Positions 18,789 through 26,682 of a stretch of 64,000 nt of DNA are shown one piece after another. Position numbers and translations under genes: made by a program. The stretch lies in contig DLHG01000001.1 in NCBI GenBank assembly GCA_002483105.1, positions 124,001 through 188,000 of the forward strand, written 5' to 3'. The notes beneath the pieces are model-generated. The model saw only the letters and a list, made by a program, of their open reading frames with translations, was not told the origin of the DNA and did no database searches. Origin of the DNA: Bacteroidetes bacterium UBA7674 (lineage in GTDB: Bacteria; Bacteroidota; Bacteroidia; Chitinophagales; Chitinophagaceae). Positions within the stretch are counted from its first letter, which is position 1. Each line of letters starts with the position of its first letter.

Positions 18789-19707
18789 TGGTTAACGATT
18801 CCGAGAATATAATAGCTCCTACGAAAGTCGGGGCTATTGTATTTAATAGTAGCTTATGAAGCGACGCGTAATAACCCGGTGGCTGGTTATCTGTAGCAAT
18901 AATGACCTTAAGATAATTGTCCTGCTTGTCAAGATCTGAGTAAGTATAGGTAGTGGTATTGACTGCCCCACTTGTCATTGTCTGGATGACCTTGTCCAAT
19001 CTTCCCTGCAGATCATAAATGTACTTTGTAGTGCTTTGGACATTCCCGTTGAATGTATTGTACATCATCTCTTCATTCACATTGCCTTCAGTGTCGTAAG
19101 TGTATTCGTTTGTAGTCAGGTATTTTTCACCTCGCTCATCATATTTCAATGACCTTATCTTTCGGCCTGAATTATCATACTCCTCCTTTTCCTTGCTGAT
19201 TATCTTCACCTCTCCGGACACCAGCGCCTTCCTAATCATGTGTGCTGTTCCATCTATATAAACAATACTGAGCATTCTATCAGTACGGATGGTTTTCGTC
19301 TCAGGCACAAGGGTGTATTGCTCCACCATCACCTTCCTGCCGAGTCCATCGTAAGTGAATTTCTGAATAACAGGGCTACGGTCGGGGCCTGACGTTATCT
19401 TTTGCAGGCGGCCTTTTTTGTACGTATATAACTCTACATACACATTGCTCACTCCGCGTTTTGTTATCTTATCGTATACATAGGTGCTGTCGGAGCGCCA
19501 CGTCAACCGACCCTTTTTGTCGTAATGATATACCTTCTGTTCAAATTCATACTTACCCCCTACTGCATCCTTATCGCCTGTGACAATTCTTTCATTCAGG
19601 AACTTCACCTTGCCTTTGAGATCAGATTTGACACAGGTCTCACATTTCCTGTACCCATCGAAGGAACAAAGCAGCAATGACAAAGTAAGAAATAGGACAC
19701 TTCTCAT
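18694..19707 (-). CDS. YD-repeat (RHS-like) exported protein with run-on C-terminus
   Basis: This 337-residue frame begins with a hydrophobic signal-like segment and then repeats of the YD type (YHYDKKGRLTW, FTYDGLGRKV, EYDNSGRKIRS, YTYDTEGNV, YIYDLQGRLDKV). From about residue 290 the frame runs through a terminator-like hairpin (18811-18838) and 95 bases antisense to the Gln-rich gene. The last about 45 residues look like non-coding translation, so the original stop was probably lost or shifted. It may bind carbohydrate at the cell surface. Confidence 0.7.
   Translation of the reverse strand: MRSVLFLTLSLLLCSFDGYRKCETCVKSDLKGKVKFLNERIVTGDKDAVGGKYEFEQKVYHYDKKGRLTWRSDSTYVYDKITKRGVSNVYVELYTYKKGRLQKITSGPDRSPVIQKFTYDGLGRKVMVEQYTLVPETKTIRTDRMLSIVYIDGTAHMIRKALVSGEVKIISKEKEEYDNSGRKIRSLKYDERGEKYLTTNEYTYDTEGNVNEEMMYNTFNGNVQSTTKYIYDLQGRLDKVIQTMTSGAVNTTTYTYSDLDKQDNYLKVIIATDNQPPGYYASLHKLLLNTIAPTFVGAIIFSESLTTKGCRFLSLCLPGGLADLVGFEAVEKCELCQ
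18811..18838. terminator. Terminator-like hairpin between convergent genes
   Basis: A 9-bp stem (18811-18819 with 18830-18838, one G-T pair) with T-rich flanks. It lies inside the run-on frame of the YD-repeat gene. Confidence 0.6.
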
Positions 19708-19817
19708 ATGGCTTTAAAGTTAGCATATTTTGTCGCAAAGCCCCCCCTCATACTGTGCAATACTCCCCCGCCGGAATAGTGGAATGATTTTAGGTTTGCA
19801 TAATAAAGCGCTTACTT

Positions 19818-20324
19818 ATGAACGACAAGATATTCGCAGACTTCACCGCAACAACCGACCACTTTATTGCGGCACTGAACACCTTTTCTCCTGAAGACTT
19901 TAATACCAAACGCTCCGACGGCGGCTGGAGCGCAGGACAAGTGGGCGAACATATGAACAAGTCCCACGGGCTGGGTGACTTGCTGCGGGGAACAACTACA
20001 GACACCGAACGAGACCCTGCGGCATTCGTGCCCAACCTGAAAAGCACCTTTCTGAACTTTGAGGAAAAAATGCAATCGCCGGAGTTTGTAGTCCCGGAAG
20101 AAAAAATATACGGGAAGCAAGACCTAATCGCATTGCTCTCAGCTAAGATCGCAGACACGAAGATGGCTATCCGTGATTTGGACCTTAGCCTCACCTGTAC
20201 TGATTTTGTATTACCACAAACCCCGCCTATGACAAGACTGGAATGGATATACTTCCTGGTGTATCATACGCAGCGGCATACAGAGCAGCTGAAAAAACTG
20301 TTTATGGAGATAAGTGGTAGTTAG
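19818..20324 (+). CDS. DinB-family (DinB_2) metal-dependent protein
   Basis: This 168-residue four-helix protein fits DinB-like bacillithiol/mycothiol transferase folds. The His in WSAGQVGEHMNKS (about residue 45) and the pair in YHTQRHTEQL near residue 150 can bind a divalent metal. The family includes thiol S-transferases, and the substrate here is unknown. A TAGGTTTG -7-type box lies upstream. Confidence 0.85.
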   Translation: MNDKIFADFTATTDHFIAALNTFSPEDFNTKRSDGGWSAGQVGEHMNKSHGLGDLLRGTTTDTERDPAAFVPNLKSTFLNFEEKMQSPEFVVPEEKIYGKQDLIALLSAKIADTKMAIRDLDLSLTCTDFVLPQTPPMTRLEWIYFLVYHTQRHTEQLKKLFMEISGS

Positions 20325-20360
20325 TAATAACTGTCAATTAATAGGCATTATTCATTTCGC

Positions 20361-20516
20361 ATTTCCTTCCAACCTTTTAATATAAAGCATCGTCTTCCCA
20401 TAAACGTACAGGGCAGAACAGTCAGCATAGTGGTAAACGAACTGGTACAGGACGCGGGCAGTCATAAGGAATCCCTAGCCATATCTAATGCTTTATCACC
20501 GGCAACTATTTTGTAA
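20361..20516 (+). pseudogene. Fossil of a T9SS C-terminal sorting domain
   Basis: The frame beginning at 20361 reads PFNIKHRLP, then VQGRTVSIVVNELVQDAGSH, then a serine-rich end and TAA at 20514-20516. This follows the order of a type A sorting domain (PNPFN..I.Y.LP, V.D..GR.V..LVN..Q.AG.H). There is no start codon or preceding domain, so it is the remnant of a secreted-protein gene whose body has been lost. Confidence 0.55.
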
Positions 20517-20549
20517 AAAATAGCTTACACTGTTTTATCCATTATGAAG

Positions 20550-20572
20550 GCCCCTCCCTGCGAGGGGCTTTT
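20550..20572 (+). terminator. Intrinsic terminator
   Basis: A 7-bp GC-rich stem (20550-20556 with 20562-20568) and T-rich tail lie downstream of DinB and the fossil gene. Confidence 0.65.
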
Positions 20573-20591
20573 CATTTTATCCCACAAAAAA

Positions 20592-20618
20592 GAGATGCCG
20601 GCAGAACGCCGGCATCTC
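20592..20618 (-). terminator. Intrinsic terminator of the glycine-zipper gene
   Basis: An 11-bp perfect stem (20592-20602 with 20608-20618). On the minus strand a T-run follows. Confidence 0.85.
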
Positions 20619-20653
20619 ACAACACACACTTACACAAAAAAGCATCTTCAATC

Positions 20654-21076
20654 TTATCTGTACGTATAACCTGCATTACGGTTATAACGGTTATTATTCC
20701 TGTTTGCATACCCTGTACGGTTGCGATCGTAGCTATACTCTTTACTCTTGTCCACTACACGGCCGTATTGGTCATATGTCTTGGTCTTATACACCGTATT
20801 AGGTTGCGGATTCATCCTATCCTCACGCTGCCCTATCAGGTAACCAAGTCCGGCGCCTACTACTGTACCTATCGCTGCGCCACCGGCACGATTGTTCCTG
20901 TTTACAAGGGCACCGATCAAGGCACCACTACCCGCACCTACTACTGCACCTGTTGCACGCTGGCTCCAAACCTTGCGTTGGGTGGTTTGCGTAGTATAGT
21001 TTTGTGCTTTCGTTTCTGTTACGGTCGCCGTCATCATTACTGCGGCCATTGCTACTACTCCTAATATCCTTTTCAT
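20654..21076 (-). CDS. Exported glycine-zipper protein
   Basis: This 140-residue protein has a signal peptide (ends ETKAQ), then a glycine-zipper hairpin (ATGAVVGAGSGALIGALV and GTVVGAGLGYLIG) and a Tyr/Arg/Asn-rich tail. Gly-zipper proteins of this type insert in or span the outer membrane and often respond to envelope stress. A near-consensus sigma-54 promoter lies 74 bases upstream. Confidence 0.8.
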   Translation of the reverse strand: MKRILGVVAMAAVMMTATVTETKAQNYTTQTTQRKVWSQRATGAVVGAGSGALIGALVNRNNRAGGAAIGTVVGAGLGYLIGQREDRMNPQPNTVYKTKTYDQYGRVVDKSKEYSYDRNRTGYANRNNNRYNRNAGYTYR

Positions 21077-21135
21077 AATTCCTGATTTTTAGATTCACAA
21101 TTCCGAATTCATTCATTCGCTTACATCCCTCATAA

Positions 21136-21152
21136 TGCGAACGCCGTGCCAA
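21136..21152 (-). promoter_or_regulatory. Sigma-54 (RpoN) promoter
   Basis: On the minus strand TTGGCACGGCGTTCGCA has GG and GC spaced as in the -24/-12 consensus (TGGCACG-N4-TTGC), with one mismatch in the -12 box. It would drive the glycine-zipper gene. Confidence 0.6.
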
Positions 21153-21258
21153 ACTAAAAGCCTGAAATGTTAAAAGGATTAGAATAACAGAAGTATGACA
21201 ATAGGCGAAAACTCTGCTATTAGCACCACTTATTCTGTTCTTTTCCTATTTTGCAGTA

Positions 21259-22158
21259 ATGAAGTTATTATTGCTTGCTATTGTTGTCGCCTTGCTATCA
21301 TTCATGCCCTTTGCATTATCAGCACAGGTCAGTAAAGCAGATAGTATTGCTGCGGTTAAAATATTTGAGAAGGGAATAGAACAGTACAACAAGAAGAAAT
21401 TCGATAGCGCTATCATCTTCTTTAAACAAATTACGGATAACAATCTTGCACGCGGAACATCAGTATTTGGCAACGCACTCTATAATATCCCCACTATCTA
21501 TTTCCAATTGAATGACACCCGTGAGGCAAAAATGTGGTACCTGAAAGTGCTCGCATCGGATGTAAAGGATAATGATGAGACAGGTTCTATAATGGAGCCA
21601 CATGCCAACTACAAATACAAGTCAGCAGTGAGCCTGGCCAATATCTACGCACTGGACTCCAATTATAAAGAAGTGTTGAACTGGCTATATAAAGCCGATA
21701 CTGTTTATCCCTATTGGGGATTTGAAGGAAGCGCCACAAATATCAATCAACGGCAAGCATACCTGCTGAGCAGCAAGGTGATGGCCCTGCAACAACTCAA
21801 GAAAAACCCTGAAGCCATCAGGGAGATAATTACTACGCTTATTTATTCGGCCAGCGAAAGTTTTTTCGAAACTGCAACAAACTCCCTTCAAGAGCTTGCA
21901 GATAAAGATTTCGTCATGGCACTTGATGAAGGCTTGAATAATATGTCGGTGACGACTGCGGATAACATTACCTGGAGCGTTTCATTTGATGTAAAAGGAC
22001 TACCCTACAAGTTGGTATTCACTAAAGACCGTTCTGAACTGGGCATTCCGCATTTTTGGCATAAGTACTTTGTAGATAAAGACACAGCGGTGGATAAGCT
22101 GTCAATCATTGCACTTATACGCCGAACTGAATTTTACAAGTCTCTAAAAGCAAAATAA
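21259..22158 (+). CDS. Exported TPR-like protein
   Basis: This 299-residue protein has a signal peptide (ends LSAQ) and helical repeats resembling TPRs (GIEQYNKKKFDSAIIFFKQI, FQLNDTREAKMWYLKVL). The last 90 residues form a separate beta-containing part (ITWSVSFDVKGLPYKLVF). No enzymatic motif is visible. It lies 8 bases before the HPP gene, so the three genes 21259-23177 may be an operon. Confidence 0.75.
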   Translation: MKLLLLAIVVALLSFMPFALSAQVSKADSIAAVKIFEKGIEQYNKKKFDSAIIFFKQITDNNLARGTSVFGNALYNIPTIYFQLNDTREAKMWYLKVLASDVKDNDETGSIMEPHANYKYKSAVSLANIYALDSNYKEVLNWLYKADTVYPYWGFEGSATNINQRQAYLLSSKVMALQQLKKNPEAIREIITTLIYSASESFFETATNSLQELADKDFVMALDEGLNNMSVTTADNITWSVSFDVKGLPYKLVFTKDRSELGIPHFWHKYFVDKDTAVDKLSIIALIRRTEFYKSLKAK

Positions 22159-22165
22159 CACCCAC

Positions 22166-22732
22166 TTGAAGCATAAAATAAAACGCGGTTACCGCATCAC
22201 CCGCTATGTGGTTTACAGGCAGACCATCATAGAGCCAGCCGACCACCTCTGGACATTTATCGGGGCTTTCCTGGGTATTGGCATAATAGGGCTGCTGCAG
22301 GGCGGTATGTTCAGCGAGCTGGACAATATATTCCTTATCGGTTCTTTCGGGGCATCGGCAGTGCTGGTGTTTGGCGCAACTAACAGTCCGTTGGCGCAAC
22401 CTAAAAATCTTATACTCGGTCACCTTATCAGCGCTTTGGTTGGTGTTACAATACACAAACTGATACCTGATATGCTTTGGTTGTCTTCGGCTTTAGCTGT
22501 GTCGCTTTCGATTGTGTTCATGCAGATGACCAAGTCGCTGCACCCGCCGGGGGGTGCAACAGCACTCATCGCCAATATCGGTTCGGAGAAAATAAAGGCG
22601 CTGGGGTATATGTATGTGTTGTCGCCGGTGATGTCGGGGGTATTGATATTGTTCGTTGTAGCTATTACGGTCAATAACCTACCTAAGCACCGCAGGTATC
22701 CTTATAAAGGCTTTAAGAATTTTTTCAAGTAA
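22166..22732 (+). CDS. HPP-family membrane protein
   Basis: This 188-residue protein begins with a basic segment and has four or five transmembrane helices. It contains the family signature HPPGGATAL near residue 125 and the GSFGASAVLVFG loop. HPP proteins in plants and cyanobacteria are chloroplast/inner-membrane nitrite transporters; bacterial function is less clear. The start used is a TTG at 22166, so a different start is possible. Confidence 0.8.
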   Translation: MKHKIKRGYRITRYVVYRQTIIEPADHLWTFIGAFLGIGIIGLLQGGMFSELDNIFLIGSFGASAVLVFGATNSPLAQPKNLILGHLISALVGVTIHKLIPDMLWLSSALAVSLSIVFMQMTKSLHPPGGATALIANIGSEKIKALGYMYVLSPVMSGVLILFVVAITVNNLPKHRRYPYKGFKNFFK

Positions 22733-22739
22733 TACGATT

Positions 22740-23177
22740 ATGGCGATCGATCCGGAAAATCCGGTAGTACAACTTTGCGCGAAAGGCATACAAGAAGAAA
22801 TGAGCGGAAATATAGTTGCTGCTTGCGCTTTGTACACCCAAGCCTGGGAACAAAAATCCACTGAGTACGAAGCAGCTATTGTAGCACACTACATGGCGCG
22901 CATACAAACTACTACCGAAGAGGTACTGCATTGGAATCTGCAAGCCCTCCTCCATGCTGACAAAGTGGGTGATGATAGTATCCATGCATTTTACCCGTCC
23001 CTCTACCTGAACATTGGCAAGGCATATGAAGACCTGGGTAATATTTCTGAAGCAATAAAGAATTATGAATTGGGGGCAGAAAAAACAGACTTGTTACCCA
23101 ACGACGCTCTGGGTAAACTGACGCGGGATGCCCTCGCCCGCGGACTGGAGCGAACAAAAAATAATCCCCTCCAGTAA
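22740..23177 (+). CDS. TPR-like small protein
   Basis: This 145-residue soluble protein shows helix-turn-helix repeats like TPRs (GIQEEMSGNIVAACALYTQA; YLNIGKAYEDLGNISEAIKN). It starts 7 bases after the HPP gene. It probably makes protein-protein contacts; the partner is unknown. Confidence 0.7.
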   Translation: MAIDPENPVVQLCAKGIQEEMSGNIVAACALYTQAWEQKSTEYEAAIVAHYMARIQTTTEEVLHWNLQALLHADKVGDDSIHAFYPSLYLNIGKAYEDLGNISEAIKNYELGAEKTDLLPNDALGKLTRDALARGLERTKNNPLQ

Positions 23178-23218
23178 ACAGGAAGGGATAAAATATTAAT
23201 GACTATAAACCTAAGCAA

Positions 23219-24541
23219 CTATTTCGCTACTTCTATCAGCACATTCTTGTTTTTCAGCCTTTCGTTCTTTATCATGTGCAGAGCATGAGCAGCCTTACCT
23301 CTGCGCACAGCTACAAAAGCAAAGTAGTCCTTCACTTCTATCAGACCGATGTCCTCTTTTTTCAGTTCACCTTTCTGTGCAAGGAAACCAACGATGTCTA
23401 CCTTGTTCACCTTGTCTTTCTTACCCGCATCTACATAGAGGGTAACCCAGTCCGGCTTGGCAGGTAGCTCTACGGTATCGGGAAGCGTTATCTTTTCGAT
23501 TTTGTTTTTATCAATGTACTCAGGTAGTGTTTCTTCCGGCGACAGTATGATGATAGAGGTACCGCTGGCTTCCATACGCGCGGTACGGCCGTTGCGGTGC
23601 GTGAACACATCTTCGGTATGCGGCAGGTGGTAATGAATGATGAAACGGATGTATGGTATATCCAGTCCACGCGATGCAAGATCGGTAGTGACCAGTACAT
23701 TCACTGTTCCGTTACGGAACTTGCCGAGTGCAGCTTCACGTTCGCGTTGCTCCATCGCACCATGATAGAATTCATTGATGATGCCTTTCTCGTGCAGGAT
23801 GTTGCTCGTACGCTCTACCGCGTCGCGGTGATTGCAGAACACGATAGTCAGCTTATCACCTTTCGCACATATCAGCCTGAAAAGGGTATCTGCCTTGTCT
23901 TTATCATCACTGATGAGGTATTGCAACGTCAGCGACTCGGTCTCCACGTCATCTGTCAGGAAGCTCACTCTTTCAGGGTCTTCAAGATTCAGGAAGTCGG
24001 GCATTTCAAAACCCTCAGTTGCCGAGGTCAGCAACTTCTTGGTTAGGTTGGGTAAACTGCCGATAATGAAAGCAACTTCATCCTGGAAGCCCAGCTCCAG
24101 CGACTTGTCAAATTCATCCAGCACCAGCGTATGTATCGTATCCAGGGTCAGACTGCCACGGCGTATGTGGTCGCCCAGCCTGCCCGGTGTACCAACTATC
24201 ACCGCAGGAGGGTGTGTCAGGCTGTTTTCTTCTATTTCCCGTTTGTGGCCGCCATAGCAGGCCGTTATCTTCAGGCCGGTGCCCATACTGCGGAATACTT
24301 GCTCTATCTGAAGGGCGAGTTCACGCGTTGGCACTACTATCAGGCTTTGGGTAGTATTGGTCTTTGCAAAGTCCATGCGCTCCAGTATAGGTAGCAGGAA
24401 GGCCAGTGTCTTGCCCGAGCCGGTAGCTGAAAGCAGTATCACGTCCTTATGGGCCTTATTGGCAGCTATAGAGGCTTGTTGCATCTCGTTCAGTGCCTCT
24501 ATCTTCAGATTGCCCAGTATTGTATCTATTGAATAACTCAT
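23219..24541 (-). CDS. dbpA: DEAD-box RNA helicase, DbpA-like
   Basis: This 440-residue helicase has motif I SATGSGKT (residues 38-45), motif II DEFD at 142-145 in place of DEAD, SAT motif III and HRNGRTAR motif VI. The last 75 residues form a DbpA RNA-binding domain (WVTLYVDAGKKDKV, KDYFAFVAV). DbpA binds a 23S rRNA hairpin and remodels the large subunit during ribosome assembly. DEFD instead of DEAD is a conservative change, so activity is expected. Confidence 0.88.
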   Translation of the reverse strand: MSYSIDTILGNLKIEALNEMQQASIAANKAHKDVILLSATGSGKTLAFLLPILERMDFAKTNTTQSLIVVPTRELALQIEQVFRSMGTGLKITACYGGHKREIEENSLTHPPAVIVGTPGRLGDHIRRGSLTLDTIHTLVLDEFDKSLELGFQDEVAFIIGSLPNLTKKLLTSATEGFEMPDFLNLEDPERVSFLTDDVETESLTLQYLISDDKDKADTLFRLICAKGDKLTIVFCNHRDAVERTSNILHEKGIINEFYHGAMEQREREAALGKFRNGTVNVLVTTDLASRGLDIPYIRFIIHYHLPHTEDVFTHRNGRTARMEASGTSIIILSPEETLPEYIDKNKIEKITLPDTVELPAKPDWVTLYVDAGKKDKVNKVDIVGFLAQKGELKKEDIGLIEVKDYFAFVAVRRGKAAHALHMIKNERLKNKNVLIEVAK

Positions 24542-24617
24542 ATTGGCTGCAAAGGTACTATTATTAAAATTGGTGCTGTATCATCCGCTAATCGCCGTAT
24601 TTCAGCCAATATTATGC

Positions 24618-25220
24618 CTAGCCGTTAAACAACTTATTTCGCTTTATTTCCCTACCCTTCCGTATCTGGACTGCATGATACAGGGAAGGCACATCATTGG
24701 TCCATTCCCGCAGAATGAAGAGTATCAATAGTATCTCCAGGCGGGTGATGATGCCTGTATAAAAGCAGATGAAGAATAAGGTGGATGATGTTCCGGTCGC
24801 AACTACCTCTATCAGCAGGGCAAAGATGGTAAGCACCCATAGTTTGGAGAGTATAGCATGTGTGGCTACTTCTTTACGGAAACGCATATAGCTCACCACA
24901 TAAGTGAGTGCTTCAAAGCCGAGCAGGATGATGATCTCAGTGAAATACTCTTTGTAAAAGCCGGGATGTAATATGTAAGTACAGGCCAGCACACCCAGCC
25001 AGAATACCTGGTCAACTGCCGAGTCCATGCGGCGCATCTTTTGGGTGGAGACATTCAGCTGGCGGGCAATAATGCCATCAAATACATCGGATAGCAAACC
25101 GTAAGTAATGAGGCAGATATATACAGCCGGTGGTGTCGCCGGATATCCAATAGCTAATACCACCAACACGATACTAATGACCAAACGCGAGTAGATAAGA
25201 AGGATAGGGATTTTCCGCAT
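24618..25220 (-). CDS. CDP-alcohol phosphatidyltransferase-family membrane protein
   Basis: This 200-residue membrane protein contains the family motif D-x2-D-G-x2-A-R-x8-x-x3-D-x3-D (SDVFDGIIAR, then MDSAVD). All four Asp, the first Gly and Arg are present, but the second conserved Gly is Met (QKMRRMDS). Family members make phospholipids such as phosphatidylglycerol or cardiolipin from CDP-diacylglycerol. The Met may change substrate or activity. It is single and divergent from the repeat array region. Confidence 0.75.
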   Translation of the reverse strand: MRKIPILLIYSRLVISIVLVVLAIGYPATPPAVYICLITYGLLSDVFDGIIARQLNVSTQKMRRMDSAVDQVFWLGVLACTYILHPGFYKEYFTEIIILLGFEALTYVVSYMRFRKEVATHAILSKLWVLTIFALLIEVVATGTSSTLFFICFYTGIITRLEILLILFILREWTNDVPSLYHAVQIRKGREIKRNKLFNG

Positions 25221-25429
25221 AGAGTAAAGATACGGTTACCAAAACATATCCACACGCGTCGTGCTATGTATCTCTTTATCGTACTTTTACAGCTCGTTTA
25301 ACCCTTAAGACCGGAAGACGATAAGCTCTTATTTATCATTTTTTGCGATGCTCCCTTAGCCTCTCGGCGTTGCTAAAGGCAAAGCCGCTACAGATAAGCC
25401 TTCTGGCAGAAAAAACTCATTTCTATGCT

Positions 25430-25534
25430 GCATTTCATTGCAGTTACACTGCAGTTGGTTGCAGTTTCCTTGCAGTATCCTGCAGTTACGCTGCATGTTT
25501 CTGCAGTTACACAGCAGTTGGCTGCAGTGGATAT
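25430..25534. repeat. Phased 21-bp tandem array of GCAGT boxes
   Basis: GCAGT or GCA boxes start at 25430, 25440, 25451, 25461, 25472, 25482, 25493, 25503, 25514 and 25524. The spacing alternates 10 and 11, i.e. 10.5 bp, one helical turn. Two boxes make a 21-bp unit, repeated about five times. It lies 30-170 bases upstream of the protease-like gene. In both strands the array also reads as open 7-residue repeats, but no start or RBS supports coding. Confidence 0.75.
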
Positions 25535-25561
25535 GTGGATAGCAACCCATTTCGGTCATTA

Positions 25562-25582
25562 TTGGCAAATTCATTATATTGC
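25562..25582 (+). promoter_or_regulatory. TGGCA-type promoter candidate
   Basis: TTGGCAAATTCATTATATT with the T of TGG 39 bases before the ATG. It lies directly downstream of the phased array. Confidence 0.4.
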
Positions 25583-25601
25583 CTGTTATTAATCAATACC
25601 C

Positions 25602-26321
25602 ATGAAAAAAGCAATCATTTGTTTGTCGTGCATCTGCCTGAGTATCGCTTCTTATGCGCAGGAATTCGTTTCCTATAGCAGGGACAATATTGTGAAAGTG
25701 AAAGGAGGCAATCTCGGCGCACAGGGTACAGGCACGGTGATAGGTGTGGAAGGCGATTTCGTATTCATCCTCACAGCGGCACATGTAGCCCACCCCGGAA
25801 ATACAGAACCTGCCATAATAGTGTCTGTAAAGAACAACAGGTGGGACGCAAAGAAAAATAACAGCCCCGAGTTCTCAGTGATCAATGCCATACCTGTGGC
25901 AAAAGATGAAAAGCTGGATGTAGCAGTGATAAAAATACACAAGGCATTTCTCCCCGATACTTATATCAAGTCGGCCGACATGGGCTTCAGCAATATTCCG
26001 CTATCTAAAGACACAACAGGATTTTCTACCAAGACATTCTCGTTCACCGGCTTCGCGGGCGATGAAGAGATATACAATACAAAAGACATCAGCTTCGGCG
26101 CGCACAATTTTTCAAGCGACAAGAACTATTTTGAGCTGAAAGGTGAAGGCAACAGGGCGGGCTATGCGGGTTCGGTGGTGTATACCGACGGCAAAGCAGT
26201 GGCCATCCTCCTGACAGATGGTGAGGACACTAAAGTAAAGGCCCTCAAGCCCGATGCACTCATAGCTTACCTGAAGAAGAACAACATCCCGGCTAACTTC
26301 CTCATTGCGGGAGGAAAGTAG
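25602..26321 (+). CDS. Trypsin-like serine-protease fold, catalytic Ser replaced
   Basis: This 239-residue protein has a signal peptide (ends SYAQ) and the trypsin-like order: TAAHV with His61, KLDVAVI with Asp106. The usual nucleophile motif G-x-S-G-x-P is GYAGSV with Ala189 in the Ser position. It should bind substrate but not cleave by the normal mechanism. It is probably periplasmic. A phased array and a TGGCA box lie upstream. Confidence 0.75.
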   Translation: MKKAIICLSCICLSIASYAQEFVSYSRDNIVKVKGGNLGAQGTGTVIGVEGDFVFILTAAHVAHPGNTEPAIIVSVKNNRWDAKKNNSPEFSVINAIPVAKDEKLDVAVIKIHKAFLPDTYIKSADMGFSNIPLSKDTTGFSTKTFSFTGFAGDEEIYNTKDISFGAHNFSSDKNYFELKGEGNRAGYAGSVVYTDGKAVAILLTDGEDTKVKALKPDALIAYLKKNNIPANFLIAGGK

Positions 26322-26342
26322 TTGTATGACAACAGTTCAATC

Positions 26343-26360
26343 TTGGCATCATTTTTTATC
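26343..26360 (+). promoter_or_regulatory. TGGCA-type promoter candidate of the second Gln-rich gene
   Basis: CTTGGCATCATTTTTTA with the T of TGG 43 bases before the ATG at 26387. It is nearly identical to the box before 18492. Confidence 0.45.
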
Positions 26361-26386
26361 CTTCGTTTCTATAAAATATAGCTACT

Positions 26387-26563
26387 ATGGAACAGAACAA
26401 AGAGCAACAGCAAGGCCATCCCGGCACTCAAGAAAACAAGGAACAGCAACAACAGGAGCAAACTACTCCACAACCTGCGGCTAATCCACGCAAGGACGAA
26501 TTTATAGAAGAAGAGCGCGACCTTGATGAAGAGGCACACCGCCAACTGGAGCGTGAAGGCTAG
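26387..26563 (+). CDS. Small Gln/Glu-rich disordered protein (58 aa)
   Basis: The ATG at 26387 opens a 58-residue frame ending at TAG 26561-26563. It is rich in Gln and Glu with few hydrophobic residues, ending in an acidic helix (FIEEERDLDEEAHRQLERE). It shares composition and promoter with the 98-residue protein at 18492. Followed by a strong terminator. Function unknown. Confidence 0.7.
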   Translation: MEQNKEQQQGHPGTQENKEQQQQEQTTPQPAANPRKDEFIEEERDLDEEAHRQLEREG

Positions 26564-26589
26564 AAAAAGCCGGAACATTAAAAAGACTA

Positions 26590-26626
26590 CTAAGCGGCAA
26601 GTACCTACTTGCCGCTTAGCTATTTT
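26590..26626 (+). terminator. Intrinsic terminator
   Basis: A perfect 14-bp stem (26590-26603 with 26606-26619) is followed by a weak T-run, 27 bases after the small gene. Confidence 0.85.
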
Positions 26627-26682
26627 ACAGCTCTTATCCCACCTCCCAACTTTCCATCGGGTTTCGCTTATCTTTACAGCCT

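Noticed and set aside
25343..25678. Open frames on both strands through the phased array, with 7-residue Cys repeats
   Set aside because: The repeat itself explains why both strands are open. No ribosome site, and the plus frame overlaps the protease-like gene.
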